From assembly GCF_030929495.1 (NCBI RefSeq), contig NZ_JAVFWN010000015.1:62001-126000 (forward strand): a stretch of 64,000 nt of DNA, read 5' to 3'. The notes below the pieces were generated by a model, which was not told where the DNA came from, ran no database searches, and saw only the letters and a program-made list of their open reading frames with translations. Positions within the stretch are counted from its first letter, which is position 1, and each line of letters begins with the position of its first letter. This DNA comes from Nocardioides sp. LHD-245. Lineage in GTDB: Bacteria; Actinomycetota; Actinomycetes; Propionibacteriales; Nocardioidaceae. Below are positions 8,036-16,122 of the stretch, in pieces. A program made the position numbers and the translations under genes.

Positions 8036-8680
8036 GTGACAGATCGGGCGGACGGCGCGCGACGCTACGGCGGGCGCGCGGCCGAGGAGCGGGTCGCCGA
8101 GCGCCGGAGCCGGCTGCTGGCCGCGGGCCTGGAGTCGATGGGCACCCGCGGCGTCGCCGGTACGACGGTCCGGGGGGTCGCGGAGGAGTCCGGTCTCGCC
8201 GCCCGGTACTTCTACGAGAGCTTCGCGAGCATCGAGGAGCTCCAGCTCGCGGTGTTCGAGCAGATCGCCGGCGAGGCCGCGTCCCGGTCGGTCACGGCCC
8301 TGGCGGCAGCGCCGGCCGAGGTGCGCGCCCGGACCCGGGCGGTGCTCGTCGAGATGGTCGACCTCTTCCTCGAGGACCCGCGCAAGGGCCGGATCGCGCT
8401 GCTCGAGTCGATCACCTCGCCGGTGCTCGGTCCACGGGTGCTGGAGGAGTCGCGGCGCTTCGCGGGGATGCTCGCGGCGACCACGTCCTCGGGCGACCCC
8501 GCCGACTCGCCCGAGGGGCTGCCGGTGGAGCTGCGGCTGACCGCGCAGTTCCTCATCGGCGGCGTCGCGCACGCGCTCGGAGCCGCCCTGCAGGGCGACA
8601 TCGTCGTCGAGCGCGACCGTCTCGTCGACGTCCTGGTGGACCTGTTCCTGACCGTGAACGGGGCCGGCGTCAGGCCCTGA
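8036..8680 (+). CDS. TetR-family transcriptional regulator
   Basis: 214 aa from GTG 8036. The N-terminal TetR HTH is clear: RRSRLLAAGLESMGTRGVAGTTVRGVAEESGLAARYFYESFASIEEL (about 23-70). The C-terminal ligand-binding domain is helical and includes a hydrophobic last helix. It is divergent from the MpaB-like oxygenase gene with two related inverted repeats between them, so it is probably the repressor of that gene and of itself, released by an unknown hydrophobic ligand. Its 3' end overlaps the convergent luciferase-like gene by 11 bp. Confidence 0.85.
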   Translation: MTDRADGARRYGGRAAEERVAERRSRLLAAGLESMGTRGVAGTTVRGVAEESGLAARYFYESFASIEELQLAVFEQIAGEAASRSVTALAAAPAEVRARTRAVLVEMVDLFLEDPRKGRIALLESITSPVLGPRVLEESRRFAGMLAATTSSGDPADSPEGLPVELRLTAQFLIGGVAHALGAALQGDIVVERDRLVDVLVDLFLTVNGAGVRP

Positions 8681-9743
8681 CCGGCTCGGCGGCGAGGAAC
8701 TCGCGCACGCGGGGCGCGACCTGGGTGCCGTAGAGCTCGATGCTGCGCAACAGCTGCTCGTGCGGCATCGTGCCGTTGCTGTACTTCAGGTCGAAGCGCT
8801 GGATGCCCAGGGCCCGGACGGCGTCCGCGATCTTGCGCGCGACCGTCTCGGGGGCGCCCACGAACAGGGCTCCGTGATCGACCTCGGCGTCGTACTGCTC
8901 ACGGGTGGCGGGTCCCCAGCCGCGCTCGGCACCGATCCGGTCCCGGTTGGCCTTGAAGTGCGGGAACAGCAGCTCGCGCGCCTCGTCGTCGGACTCGGCG
9001 ACGAAGCCGGGGGAGTGCACGCCGATCGGGCGGGCCGGGATCTCGAACTCGTCGAGGGCGCGGCGGTAGAGGTCGGCGAACGGGGCGAAGCGCGCCGGCT
9101 CGCCGCCGATGATCGCGAGCATGAGCGGGAAGCCGTAGCGGGCCGCGCGGACCACGGACTCGGGCGAGCCGCCGACGCCGATCCAGGTCGGGATCGAGCC
9201 GCGCTCGGTCGTCGGGTAGACGCGGACGTCACGCAGCGGGGCCCGCAGCTCGCCGCGGTCCCAGGTCACCGACCCCTCGCCCTGGAGTGCTGCCCACAGG
9301 TCGAGCTTCTCGGTGAACAGGCGCTCGTAGTCGCCCAGGTCGAAGCCGAACAGCGGGAACGACTCGGTGAAGGAGCCGCGGCCCAGGGTGATCTCCGCCC
9401 GCCCGTTCGACAGCGCGTCGAGGGTCGCGAACCGCTCGTAGACGCGGACCGGGTCGTCGGAGCTGAGCACCGTGACCGCCGTACCGAGGCCGATCCGCTC
9501 GGTGCGCGCAGCGATGGCGGCCAGCACCACGTCGGGTGCGGAGACGGCGAAGTCGTCCCGGTGGTGCTCGCCGATGCTGAACACGTCGAGGTCCACCTCC
9601 TCGGCGAGCACGGCCTGCTCGACGATGCCGCGGATGACCTCGGGGTGACCCAGCCGCTCGCCCGTCGCCGGGTCGACGGTGACGTCGCCGAAGGTGTCGA
9701 GGCCGAGCTGCAGGTCGGTGGCGGGGGTGACCGGCTCACTCAC
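8670..9743 (-). CDS. LLM-class (luciferase-like) flavin-dependent oxidoreductase
   Basis: 357 aa. A TIM-barrel bacterial-luciferase family member: LGLDTFGDV at the N-terminus, FSIGEHHRDDFAVSAPDVVLAAIAARTERIGLGTAVTVL (about 58-95), then SNGRAEITLGRGSF and the phosphate-binding WIGVGGSPESVVRAARYG. The family oxidises diverse substrates with FMNH2 or F420; the EHH motif and overall pattern fit the FMN-type alkanal-monooxygenase-like group. The start overlaps the end of the upstream thioredoxin gene by 8 bp, so the two are co-translated. The substrate is unknown. Confidence 0.85.
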   Translation of the reverse strand: MSEPVTPATDLQLGLDTFGDVTVDPATGERLGHPEVIRGIVEQAVLAEEVDLDVFSIGEHHRDDFAVSAPDVVLAAIAARTERIGLGTAVTVLSSDDPVRVYERFATLDALSNGRAEITLGRGSFTESFPLFGFDLGDYERLFTEKLDLWAALQGEGSVTWDRGELRAPLRDVRVYPTTERGSIPTWIGVGGSPESVVRAARYGFPLMLAIIGGEPARFAPFADLYRRALDEFEIPARPIGVHSPGFVAESDDEARELLFPHFKANRDRIGAERGWGPATREQYDAEVDHGALFVGAPETVARKIADAVRALGIQRFDLKYSNGTMPHEQLLRSIELYGTQVAPRVREFLAAEPVRA

Positions 9744-10089
9744 CGCCGGTGGCCTTCGCGGCGTCCACGTCGAAGTCGCGGACCGCGGCGATGACCTGCG
9801 CCAGCGCCGGGGCGGGCAGGGCGCCGGCCTGGGAGAACACCAGCGCCCCCTTCTTGAACGCCATCAGGGTCGGGATCGAGGTGACCTTGGCGGCCGCGGC
9901 GAGCTGCTGCTCCTCCTCGGTGTTGACCGAGCCGAACACGAGGTCGGCGTGCTCCTGCGCGGCATCCTCGTAGATCGGGGCGAAGTTGCGGCACGGGCCG
10001 CACCACGACGCCCAGAAGTCGACGAACACGATCTCGTTGTCGAGGACCGTCTGCTCGAAGTTGCCGGCGGTGAGGTCGATGGTGGACAT
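9736..10089 (-). CDS. Thioredoxin
   Basis: 117 aa, one thioredoxin domain. The redox motif W-C30-G-P-C33 lies after VFVDFWAS and the cis-proline is P73 in VTSIPTL. There is no signal peptide, so it is cytoplasmic, reducing protein disulfides with electrons from thioredoxin reductase. It is translationally coupled by an 8-bp overlap to the luciferase-like oxidoreductase, an uncommon arrangement that suggests the flavoenzyme may need reduction or be co-induced under oxidative stress. It is slightly longer than a minimal thioredoxin because of an acidic/Ala tail. Confidence 0.9.
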   Translation of the reverse strand: MSTIDLTAGNFEQTVLDNEIVFVDFWASWCGPCRNFAPIYEDAAQEHADLVFGSVNTEEEQQLAAAAKVTSIPTLMAFKKGALVFSQAGALPAPALAQVIAAVRDFDVDAAKATGGE

Positions 10090-10095
10090 GTCTAC

Positions 10096-10872
10096 TCAAC
10101 GCTTCGCGACAGGGATTGTTCCCCGGTTGCGGTCGACGCCGCCGGAGACGCCGGGGACCGAGCCGCGGTCGTCGTACTGCCACACGGCCCAGGCGCGGCC
10201 CGGCGGACGGTCACCGAGGCGACGTACCCACTGGGGGTGGTCGGCCAGGTCGTCGGCGAACCCGAAGCGCTCCTCGAACTCGGGATAGAGGTAGACCAGT
10301 GTGGTCGTGCCCAGCCGCTCGTCGACCGTCGTGAGGAACTCCCGGATCTCCGCGAGCAGGGTCGGCGACGCCGGCGGATCGGCGCAGCTGCCCGCGACCT
10401 CGAGGTCGACGGCGGGTGGGAGGTCCGGGTCCCGGCCGGTGCCGAGGACGGAGAGGAAGTGCTCGGCCTGGGCGGTGCCGTCGCTGCAGAGCTGGAAGTA
10501 GTGGTAGCCGGCGACCGCCACGCCCGCGCGGACGGCGGCGGCCCGGTGCGCGGCGAAGCGCGGGTCGGTGAACCCGGTGCCCTCGGTCGCCTTGAGGTAG
10601 GCGAACCGGATCCCGGCCCCGGCCACCCGCGGCCAGTCGATCGGGCCCTGGTGGTGGGAGGCGTCGATGCCCTCCACGAGTGCCGGCTCGGGGGAGGGGA
10701 CCGGGGTGGGTGTCGCGGCGGGCGTCGGGGTGGGCGTCGGGGTGATCGGCGCGGTGGGTGTCGCGGTGGGCGTGCTCGTCGGGGCGGAGATCGCCGGGGC
10801 GGGCGCGTCTGCGCCGCAGCCCGCGAGCGACAGCAGGGCCACGCAGGCGATGGTGGTCACCAGGCTCCTCAC
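10096..10872 (-). CDS. Secreted lipoprotein with GH25 lysozyme domain
   Basis: 258 aa. A lipoprotein signal (MRSLVTTIACVALLSLAGC, lipobox cysteine C19) is followed by a Pro/Thr-rich linker of about 45 residues. The GH25 muramidase domain runs from about 66 to 255: GIDASHHQGPIDWPRV carries the first catalytic-site Asp, AVDLEV the DxE pair, and AVWQYDDRG the C-terminal strand. GH25 enzymes cleave the beta-1,4 MurNAc-GlcNAc bond of peptidoglycan. The tether suggests it works on the outer face of the membrane in wall remodelling. GTG start at 10872. Confidence 0.85.
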   Translation of the reverse strand: MRSLVTTIACVALLSLAGCGADAPAPAISAPTSTPTATPTAPITPTPTPTPAATPTPVPSPEPALVEGIDASHHQGPIDWPRVAGAGIRFAYLKATEGTGFTDPRFAAHRAAAVRAGVAVAGYHYFQLCSDGTAQAEHFLSVLGTGRDPDLPPAVDLEVAGSCADPPASPTLLAEIREFLTTVDERLGTTTLVYLYPEFEERFGFADDLADHPQWVRRLGDRPPGRAWAVWQYDDRGSVPGVSGGVDRNRGTIPVAKR

Positions 10873-10915
10873 GCGGTCCAGCCAACCATCTGGTCGGTGA
10901 CCTGCCGATCGCTGT

Positions 10916-10944
10916 GGATCGGATCAAGCGGGTTGATCCGATCC
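10916..10944. promoter_or_regulatory. Perfect 12-bp inverted repeat in a divergent promoter region
   Basis: ggatcggatcaa (10916-10927) and ttgatccgatcc (10933-10944) are perfect inverted copies around a 5-bp spacer. They lie 44 bp from the GH25 gene start (minus) and 56 bp from the NYN gene start (plus). The geometry is that of an operator for a dimeric regulator controlling both divergent genes; no regulator gene is adjacent. Confidence 0.5.
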
Positions 10945-11000
10945 GCCGCAATCAGGTCCGGCCGTCCTCGGCCGTGCGGGGCGGCGGCTAGCCTCCTCCC

Positions 11001-11558
11001 ATGGAGACCGCGCGGACCACCCACGTCCTGGTGGACGGGGAGAACATCGACGCGACGCTGGGTACGTCGATCCTCGGCCGGCGGCCACGCCCCGAGGAGC
11101 GTCCGCGGTGGGAGCGGCTGCTGCAGTTCGTCGAGCGGCAGTGGGGGCAGCAGACCAACGGCCTGTTCTTCCTCGCCGCCAACAGCGAGCTGCCGATGTC
11201 GTTCGTGCAGGCGCTGCTCGCGATCGGCTACCGCCCGATCCCGCTGTCGGGCGGCGCGAACCAGAAGGTCGTCGACATCGCCATCCAGCGCACGCTGGAG
11301 GAGCTGAAGAGCCGTGAGGCCGACGTCGTCCTGGTCAGCAACGACGGCGACTTCGTGGAGCAGGTCGAGAACGTCCTCGACGGCCGCCGGGTCGGCCTGG
11401 TCGGGTTCACCGAGTTCCGCAACAGCGCCTTCGCGCAGCTGACCACCCGGGGCCTGGAGTTCTTCGACCTGGAGTACGACGTCAACGCGTTCAACGAGCG
11501 ACTGCCGCGCGTCCGGATCATCCCGATCGACGAGTTCGACCCCACGGCGTTCCTCTGA
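11001..11558 (+). CDS. NYN-domain protein (putative RNase, LabA/DUF88-like)
   Basis: 185 aa. The NYN (PIN-like) nuclease fold shows its acidic residues: HVLVDGENIDA (D12, N15, D17 region), SGGANQKVVDIAIQRTLEEL in the middle and VVLVSNDGDFVEQVENV near 107-123. Characterised NYN proteins are metal-dependent ribonucleases; this group is largely unstudied. The protein has no extra domain and is presumably cytoplasmic. It is divergent from the GH25 lipoprotein gene across a region with a 12-bp perfect inverted repeat. Confidence 0.8.
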   Translation: METARTTHVLVDGENIDATLGTSILGRRPRPEERPRWERLLQFVERQWGQQTNGLFFLAANSELPMSFVQALLAIGYRPIPLSGGANQKVVDIAIQRTLEELKSREADVVLVSNDGDFVEQVENVLDGRRVGLVGFTEFRNSAFAQLTTRGLEFFDLEYDVNAFNERLPRVRIIPIDEFDPTAFL

Positions 11559-11690
11559 TTGGGCCGAGCGGGTCGGATATCGGGCTCGCCGCACGGGCCT
11601 CGCTGCGCTCGGGCCGCGGGCTTCCCCCGATGCGCTGCGCGCGTCCGACACGCTGCCGGCCGCGCCGTCGAGCCCGGTGACACCAGCCCT

Positions 11691-11824
11691 GGCCTGGCGG
11701 CAAGACGGGGCCCGGCCTGGCGACAAGACGGGGCCCGGCCTGGCGACAAGACGGGGCCCGGCCTGGCGGCAAGACGGGGCCCGGCCTGGCGACAAGACGG
11801 GGCCCGGCCTGGCGACAAGACGGG
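11691..11824. repeat. Tandem array of a 23-bp unit (5 full copies plus a partial)
   Basis: Copies begin at 11691, 11714, 11737, 11760, 11783 and 11806 (the last is truncated at 19 bp). The unit opens ggcctggcg, continues (a/g)caagacgggg and ends ccc. Only one position varies: copies 1 and 4 have g, the others a, at the tenth base. The array fills the last half of the 296-bp gap between the NYN gene and the epimerase gene and ends 31 bp before that start. It contains no convincing gene. The rest of the gap (11559-11690) is GC-rich with weak hairpins only. Confidence 0.8.
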
Positions 11825-11854
11825 CTTGCTGGGGCCGTCGGGCATAGTGTCCGG

Positions 11855-12838
11855 ATGAGGCTCCTGGTTCTCGGCGGCACCCAGTTCCTCTCCCGCGCGG
11901 TGGCGGCCGAGGCCGCGCAGCGCGGGCACGACGTGGTGTGCGCCAACCGCGGCCGGTCCGGCACGGCCCCGCCGGGGGTGACGACGGTGCGCTGGGACCG
12001 GGCGGAGCCGCCGCCCCCGGAGCTGACCGACGGGCCGCCGTACGACGCCGTGGTCGACGTGTCGCGCCTGCCGTCCCACGTGCGGCGTGCTCTCGCCGCA
12101 CTCCACGACGCCCACGGTCCCGGCGCGCACTGGGTCTTCGTCTCCACCATCTCGGTCTACGCCGACGACGCCGACCCGGCCGGTCCGGGGACGGGCCGGC
12201 TCAAGGCCGCGATCGACGAGGACCGCGACCCGATGGCCGACGTCGAGAGCTACGGCGGGATGAAGGTCGCCTGCGAGCGGCTCGTCCTCGACGCCGTGCC
12301 GGGGGCCGCCGTGGTGCGGCCGGGCCTGATCGTGGGGCCCGGCGACCCGAGTGGCCGGTTCGCCTACTGGGCACGCCGCTCGGCCACCACCGGCGACGTG
12401 CTCGCGCCCGGGCGCCCCGAGGACCTGGTGCAGGTGATCGACGTCCGGGACCTCGCCACCTGGATCGTGACCCTCGCCGAGGAGCGCGCCGGTGGCACGT
12501 ACGACGCTGTCGGGCCCGCGATGCCGATGGGCGAGCTGCTCGCGGCCGGCCTGCCCGACGCGCGGCTGGTGTGGGTCGACCAGGACTTCCTCGAGGCCGA
12601 GGGCGTCGAGCCGTGGTCGGGGCCCGACAGCATCCCGGTCTGGCTGCCGCGCCCGGCGTACGACGGCATGCTGGCCCACGACGCCGGACCGGCTCTCGCC
12701 GCGGGACTCGCGCCGCGCCCGGTCGGCGCGACCACCCGTGACACCCGTGCGTGGCTCGACGCCGACCCGGCGGCGCGGATCACCGGCATCACCATCGAGC
12801 GGGAGGCCGACCTCCTGGCCCGTTGGCGGGATCGCTAA
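11855..12838 (+). CDS. NAD-dependent epimerase/dehydratase (extended SDR)
   Basis: 327 aa. The Rossmann start is MRLLVLGGTQFLSRAVAAEAAQRGHDV, an extended-SDR glycine motif of the GGTxFLS type. A WVFVSTISVYADD strand carries the catalytic Ser/Thr region and YGGMK (about residue 132) is the YxxxK pair. The substrate part is in VVRPGLIVGPGDPSGRFAYWARR. The 'GGTxFLS' group includes putative sugar-nucleotide epimerases and mRNA-binding-like reductases; no substrate can be assigned. It lies directly downstream of the 23-bp tandem array and 10 bp upstream of the exonuclease gene, probably in one transcript with it. Confidence 0.8.
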   Translation: MRLLVLGGTQFLSRAVAAEAAQRGHDVVCANRGRSGTAPPGVTTVRWDRAEPPPPELTDGPPYDAVVDVSRLPSHVRRALAALHDAHGPGAHWVFVSTISVYADDADPAGPGTGRLKAAIDEDRDPMADVESYGGMKVACERLVLDAVPGAAVVRPGLIVGPGDPSGRFAYWARRSATTGDVLAPGRPEDLVQVIDVRDLATWIVTLAEERAGGTYDAVGPAMPMGELLAAGLPDARLVWVDQDFLEAEGVEPWSGPDSIPVWLPRPAYDGMLAHDAGPALAAGLAPRPVGATTRDTRAWLDADPAARITGITIEREADLLARWRDR

Positions 12839-12848
12839 CCTCCGGCGG

Positions 12849-13730
12849 GTGTCCCGCCCGTTCCGCATCGCCACCGCCAACATCAACGGCATCCGCGCCG
12901 CCCACCGCCGCGGCTTCGGCGACTGGCTGGCGACCCGCGGCTGCGACGTCGTGACGCTGCAGGAGGTCCGGTGCCCGGTCGACGCGTTGCCGGAGGGGGC
13001 GTTCGGCGACTACGAGGTGGCGTACGACGCCGGTGAGATCGCCGGGCGCAACGGGGTCGCGGTGCTGACCCGCGAGCCGGCCGCCGCCGTGCGCACCTGG
13101 TCGGTGCCGATCCCCGGCCGGCCGCTGCAGCGGGAGCTGCGCCGCCACGCGACTGAGGGGCGCTACGTCGAGGTCGACCTGGCCGGCGTACCCCTGACGG
13201 TGGCCAGCCTCTACCTCCCCAAGGGCGGCCTCCCCGCCCACCTGCAAGACCCCCGACGAATGCGTGAGGCGCCTGACGGCGGGGCGAAGTACGAGCGCAA
13301 GATGGCCTTCATGGCCGGCTTCGCCCGCCACCTCGCGGCCTCGCGCAAGGCCGCGGCCGCGCAGGGCCGGGAGTTCCTGCTGACCGGCGACCTCAACATC
13401 GCGCACACCCGGGCCGATGTCGCCAACTGGCGGCGCAGCAACCAGGTCGAGGGCTTCCTGCCCGAGGAGCGGGCCTGGTTCGACGCCCAGCTCACGCCCC
13501 GCACCCTGGTCGACGTCGTCCGGCGGCTGCACCCCGACGCCGAGGGGCCGTACTCCTGGTGGAGCTGGCTCGGCCAGGCCTACGCCAAGGACGCCGGATG
13601 GCGGATCGACTACCACCTCGCGACCCCCGCGCTGGCCCGGGCCGCGCTGGCGGCGGTGGTCGACCGGGAGTACGCCGGCACCCGGCTCAGCGACCACGCG
13701 CCGGTCGTGGTCGACTACGCGTTCAGCTGA
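12849..13730 (+). CDS. xthA: Exodeoxyribonuclease III / AP endonuclease
   Basis: 293 aa from GTG 12849 (VSRPFRIATANINGIRAAHR), 10 bp after the epimerase gene. All catalytic blocks of the exonuclease III/APE1 family are present: N in TANINGIR, E in TLQEVRC, D and N in TGDLNIAHTRAD, and the terminal SDHAPVVVDY with the catalytic His. These Mg2+-dependent enzymes nick DNA at abasic sites and trim blocked 3' ends during base-excision repair. The 3' end overlaps the convergent MFS gene by 8 bp. A longer in-frame reading upstream would overlap the epimerase gene and is not favoured. Confidence 0.88.
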   Translation: MSRPFRIATANINGIRAAHRRGFGDWLATRGCDVVTLQEVRCPVDALPEGAFGDYEVAYDAGEIAGRNGVAVLTREPAAAVRTWSVPIPGRPLQRELRRHATEGRYVEVDLAGVPLTVASLYLPKGGLPAHLQDPRRMREAPDGGAKYERKMAFMAGFARHLAASRKAAAAQGREFLLTGDLNIAHTRADVANWRRSNQVEGFLPEERAWFDAQLTPRTLVDVVRRLHPDAEGPYSWWSWLGQAYAKDAGWRIDYHLATPALARAALAAVVDREYAGTRLSDHAPVVVDYAFS

Positions 13731-14967
13731 CCTGACGCTCGCCGGGGACCGGCACGACGCCCACGGCGAGCAGGGGGAGGGCCGCGGCGAGGGCGTAGGT
13801 CGCGCCGTACCCCCAGGCCGTGATGGTCAGCCCCGCGACCGGCGGGACGGCCACCGCGGCGACGTGCTGGGCGGTGTTCTGCAGCCCGAGGGCGCGCCCG
13901 GACCAGAACGGCCCGGCCCGCTCGGCGACCGCGGTGAAGGCGAGACCGTTGTCGGCGACGGTCACGGCGGACGCCGCGACCAGCAGGACCACGGCGACCA
14001 CCGTCACGGCCGTGGAGCGGGGGGCGCCCGTGGCCGCGAGGCCGAGCAGCGCCATGGTGCTGGCGGCGAGGAGGGCGACCGTGCGCATCGGCCGCATCCG
14101 GCTGCCGGCCAGGTCGGAGGCCCAACCCACGCCGATCCGGGCGGCCGCGCCGGCCACCTGGGTGCCGGCGACGACGAGGCCGGCCAGGCCCGGCGGCCAG
14201 CCGAGGTCGTCGACCAGCCAGGTCAGCCCGAAGGTCCACACCAGGAACTGCGGGACCACCAGGAGCACCGAGGCGGCGTGGATCCGGGCGAGGTAGCGAT
14301 CGGCCCGGTACGGGTTGGCGGCGGTCCGGCCCTCGAGGGCCGGCGGTCGGGGTGGGTCGAGGACGACGAGCGCGACCACGACGGCGACCGCGACCGTCGC
14401 GCCCGTGGGCACCCACAGCGCCGGTCCGATGCCGTGGTGGTGGGCGATGACCGCGACCGTGCCGGCGGCGATGCCGACCCCCAGCGGCTGTCCGGTCTGC
14501 CGGATCCCCATCGCGATCCCCCGCCGTTCCGGGGGGAACCAGCCGACGACCACCCGGCCGGACGCCGAGTTCGTGGCCGCGGCGCCGATGCCCGCGAAGC
14601 CCAGCGCCGCCGCCATCGGCCACGGTTCCGCGAGCACGGCCGCCGCGGTACCCCCGCTCGCCGTCACCAGCAGGCCGGCCAGCAGCGCGAACCGCTCGCC
14701 GCGCCGGTCGACCACGAGACCCCACAGCACGAGGGTGAGCATCATCCCCGCCATCGCCGCGGCGGCCACGAGCCCGGCCTCGGCGAGGCTCATGCCGTAC
14801 CCGCCCTCGCCCCGCGGCCGGTGCAGCTGCGGGATCAGGAAGCTCGGCGCCGTCACCATCGCCGAGGTCGCCGCCTGCGCGCCGGTGCCGGCCGCCAGCA
14901 TCGCCCAGCGGTGCGCGGCCGAGACCGTCCGCTCCTCGGAGGAGGGTGATGCGACGGTGGGACTCAC
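13723..14967 (-). CDS. MFS transporter
   Basis: About 414 aa with 12 predicted membrane segments. The MFS motif between helices 2 and 3 appears as GLVVDRRGERFALL, and the second half repeats the pattern near GWASDLAGSRMRPM. PPERRGIAMGIRQTGQPLGVG, after helix 4, resembles the conserved loop of the nitrate/oxalate-type and cyanate-transporter-like branches. The substrate is unknown. The start is uncertain: GTG 14967 is chosen, but TTG 14979 would add four residues. It is convergent with the exonuclease gene and has no obvious operon partner. Confidence 0.75.
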   Translation of the reverse strand: MSPTVASPSSEERTVSAAHRWAMLAAGTGAQAATSAMVTAPSFLIPQLHRPRGEGGYGMSLAEAGLVAAAAMAGMMLTLVLWGLVVDRRGERFALLAGLLVTASGGTAAAVLAEPWPMAAALGFAGIGAAATNSASGRVVVGWFPPERRGIAMGIRQTGQPLGVGIAAGTVAVIAHHHGIGPALWVPTGATVAVAVVVALVVLDPPRPPALEGRTAANPYRADRYLARIHAASVLLVVPQFLVWTFGLTWLVDDLGWPPGLAGLVVAGTQVAGAAARIGVGWASDLAGSRMRPMRTVALLAASTMALLGLAATGAPRSTAVTVVAVVLLVAASAVTVADNGLAFTAVAERAGPFWSGRALGLQNTAQHVAAVAVPPVAGLTITAWGYGATYALAAALPLLAVGVVPVPGERQVS

Positions 14968-15012
14968 CTCACCAGCCAATCATGCTGTCCGACTAGTGAG
15001 ACTCCGATCTCG

Positions 15013-16122
15013 TTAGTTGAGACGGTGATCGCGACGGTGACCGCCGCGCTGACCGCCGCGGAGGAGCGTCAGCCCACCGGCCAGCAGCAGGACGCCGAAC
15101 AGGGCCGCCAACCCGGTGCCGGCGTTCAGTCCGGTCGCGGGAAGGGCGGCGGACGCCGGTGCGACGGGTGCGGCGGGCTGGTGGACGGCGGCCGGGGCGG
15201 GTTGGTGGACGACCGGCGTCGCCGGCGTACCCGGAGCGACCGGCGTGGTCGGGGTGGTCGGGGTGGTCGGGGTGGTCGGGGTGACGGGAGCGCCGGGCTC
15301 CGGGCCGGGAGCACAGGTGGCCGGGGCCGCCGGCGCGAGCTCGTAGGTCCACCGGGTGGTGCCGACCAGCGCGTAGCCGGGCAGCGCGGTCGCGGTCACC
15401 ACGGTGGTGCCGTCCGAGCCGGGCGCGGTCGTGTAGCTGACGCCCTCGACGGTGGGCAGCACGACGTGCGCCGCGGTGGTGCAGGTCGGACCGGACACCG
15501 TGGGCTCGGCCGGCACCGCGCAGCGCTCGATCGCGCCGAGATCGCCGGTGAACACGGCCGGCGCGCCCGGGGCGATCACATATCCGCTCGCGGCCGTGGC
15601 GACGACCGTCCACGGGCCGCTCCTCCCGTCGCCCTCGGTGAGGGCGTAGCTGACACCTTCGGTGTCGGCGAGCACGAGCGAGCCGGTCGTGTCGCAGCCG
15701 CGGACGGGCGTGACCCCCGGCGCGACGGGCGTCACCGGGGTGACGGTCGGCGCGCAGGCCGGGAAGCCGGGGACGCGGCCGGAGCCGCTCGCCTCGTACC
15801 CGTTCTGCCACCGCATCGCGACGGTGAGGGTCAGCGGGTCGGAGGTCGTGACGGTCTCGGTGAAGCTCTTGGTCTCGTCGTCCGCGAAGCCGGTGCCGAC
15901 CGGTACGACGTCCCGCGAGGAGCTGGTCACCGTGGCCCGGTTGTCCGCCGATCCGGCGTTCCAGTTGCGCACCCGCCAGGTCACGACGTAGGTGCCCGGT
16001 CGGTCGCCGCAGGCTGCCGTGCCGTCGACGTCCGCGTGGTGCGCCGAGGCGGGGCTCGCCAGCATGACCGTGCCGGCCAGGAGCGCGGCCGCTGTCAGGA
16101 GGCTGGTCGTCAGTCGTCTCAT
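15013..16122 (-). CDS. LPATG cell-wall-anchored surface protein
   Basis: 369 aa from ATG 16122, with a GAGGA ribosome site. Signal peptide 1-30 (LLTAAALLAGTVMLASPASA), then beta-rich extracellular modules with paired cysteines. Two related segments ending 'EGVSY(A/T)xT' repeat (DTEGVSYALTEGDG and TVEGVSYTTAPGSD). A TPTTPTTPTT/Pro-Ala stalk precedes the sorting signal LPATG (327-331), a hydrophobic helix (GLAALFGVLLLAGGLTLL) and a basic tail. A sortase would link it to peptidoglycan; none is encoded here. The PTTP stalk comes from short tandem DNA repeats near 15240-15285. Its role is unknown; a surface or adhesion-type function is an inference. Confidence 0.85.
   Translation of the reverse strand: MRRLTTSLLTAAALLAGTVMLASPASAHHADVDGTAACGDRPGTYVVTWRVRNWNAGSADNRATVTSSSRDVVPVGTGFADDETKSFTETVTTSDPLTLTVAMRWQNGYEASGSGRVPGFPACAPTVTPVTPVAPGVTPVRGCDTTGSLVLADTEGVSYALTEGDGRSGPWTVVATAASGYVIAPGAPAVFTGDLGAIERCAVPAEPTVSGPTCTTAAHVVLPTVEGVSYTTAPGSDGTTVVTATALPGYALVGTTRWTYELAPAAPATCAPGPEPGAPVTPTTPTTPTTPTTPVAPGTPATPVVHQPAPAAVHQPAAPVAPASAALPATGLNAGTGLAALFGVLLLAGGLTLLRGGQRGGHRRDHRLN

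Noticed and set aside
11691..11824. Possible CRISPR or coding repeat (a 23-residue periodic peptide can be read on the minus strand)
   Set aside because: There are no spacers, and the minus-strand reading is just the 23-bp unit read three times in each frame; it has no start context or domain pattern.
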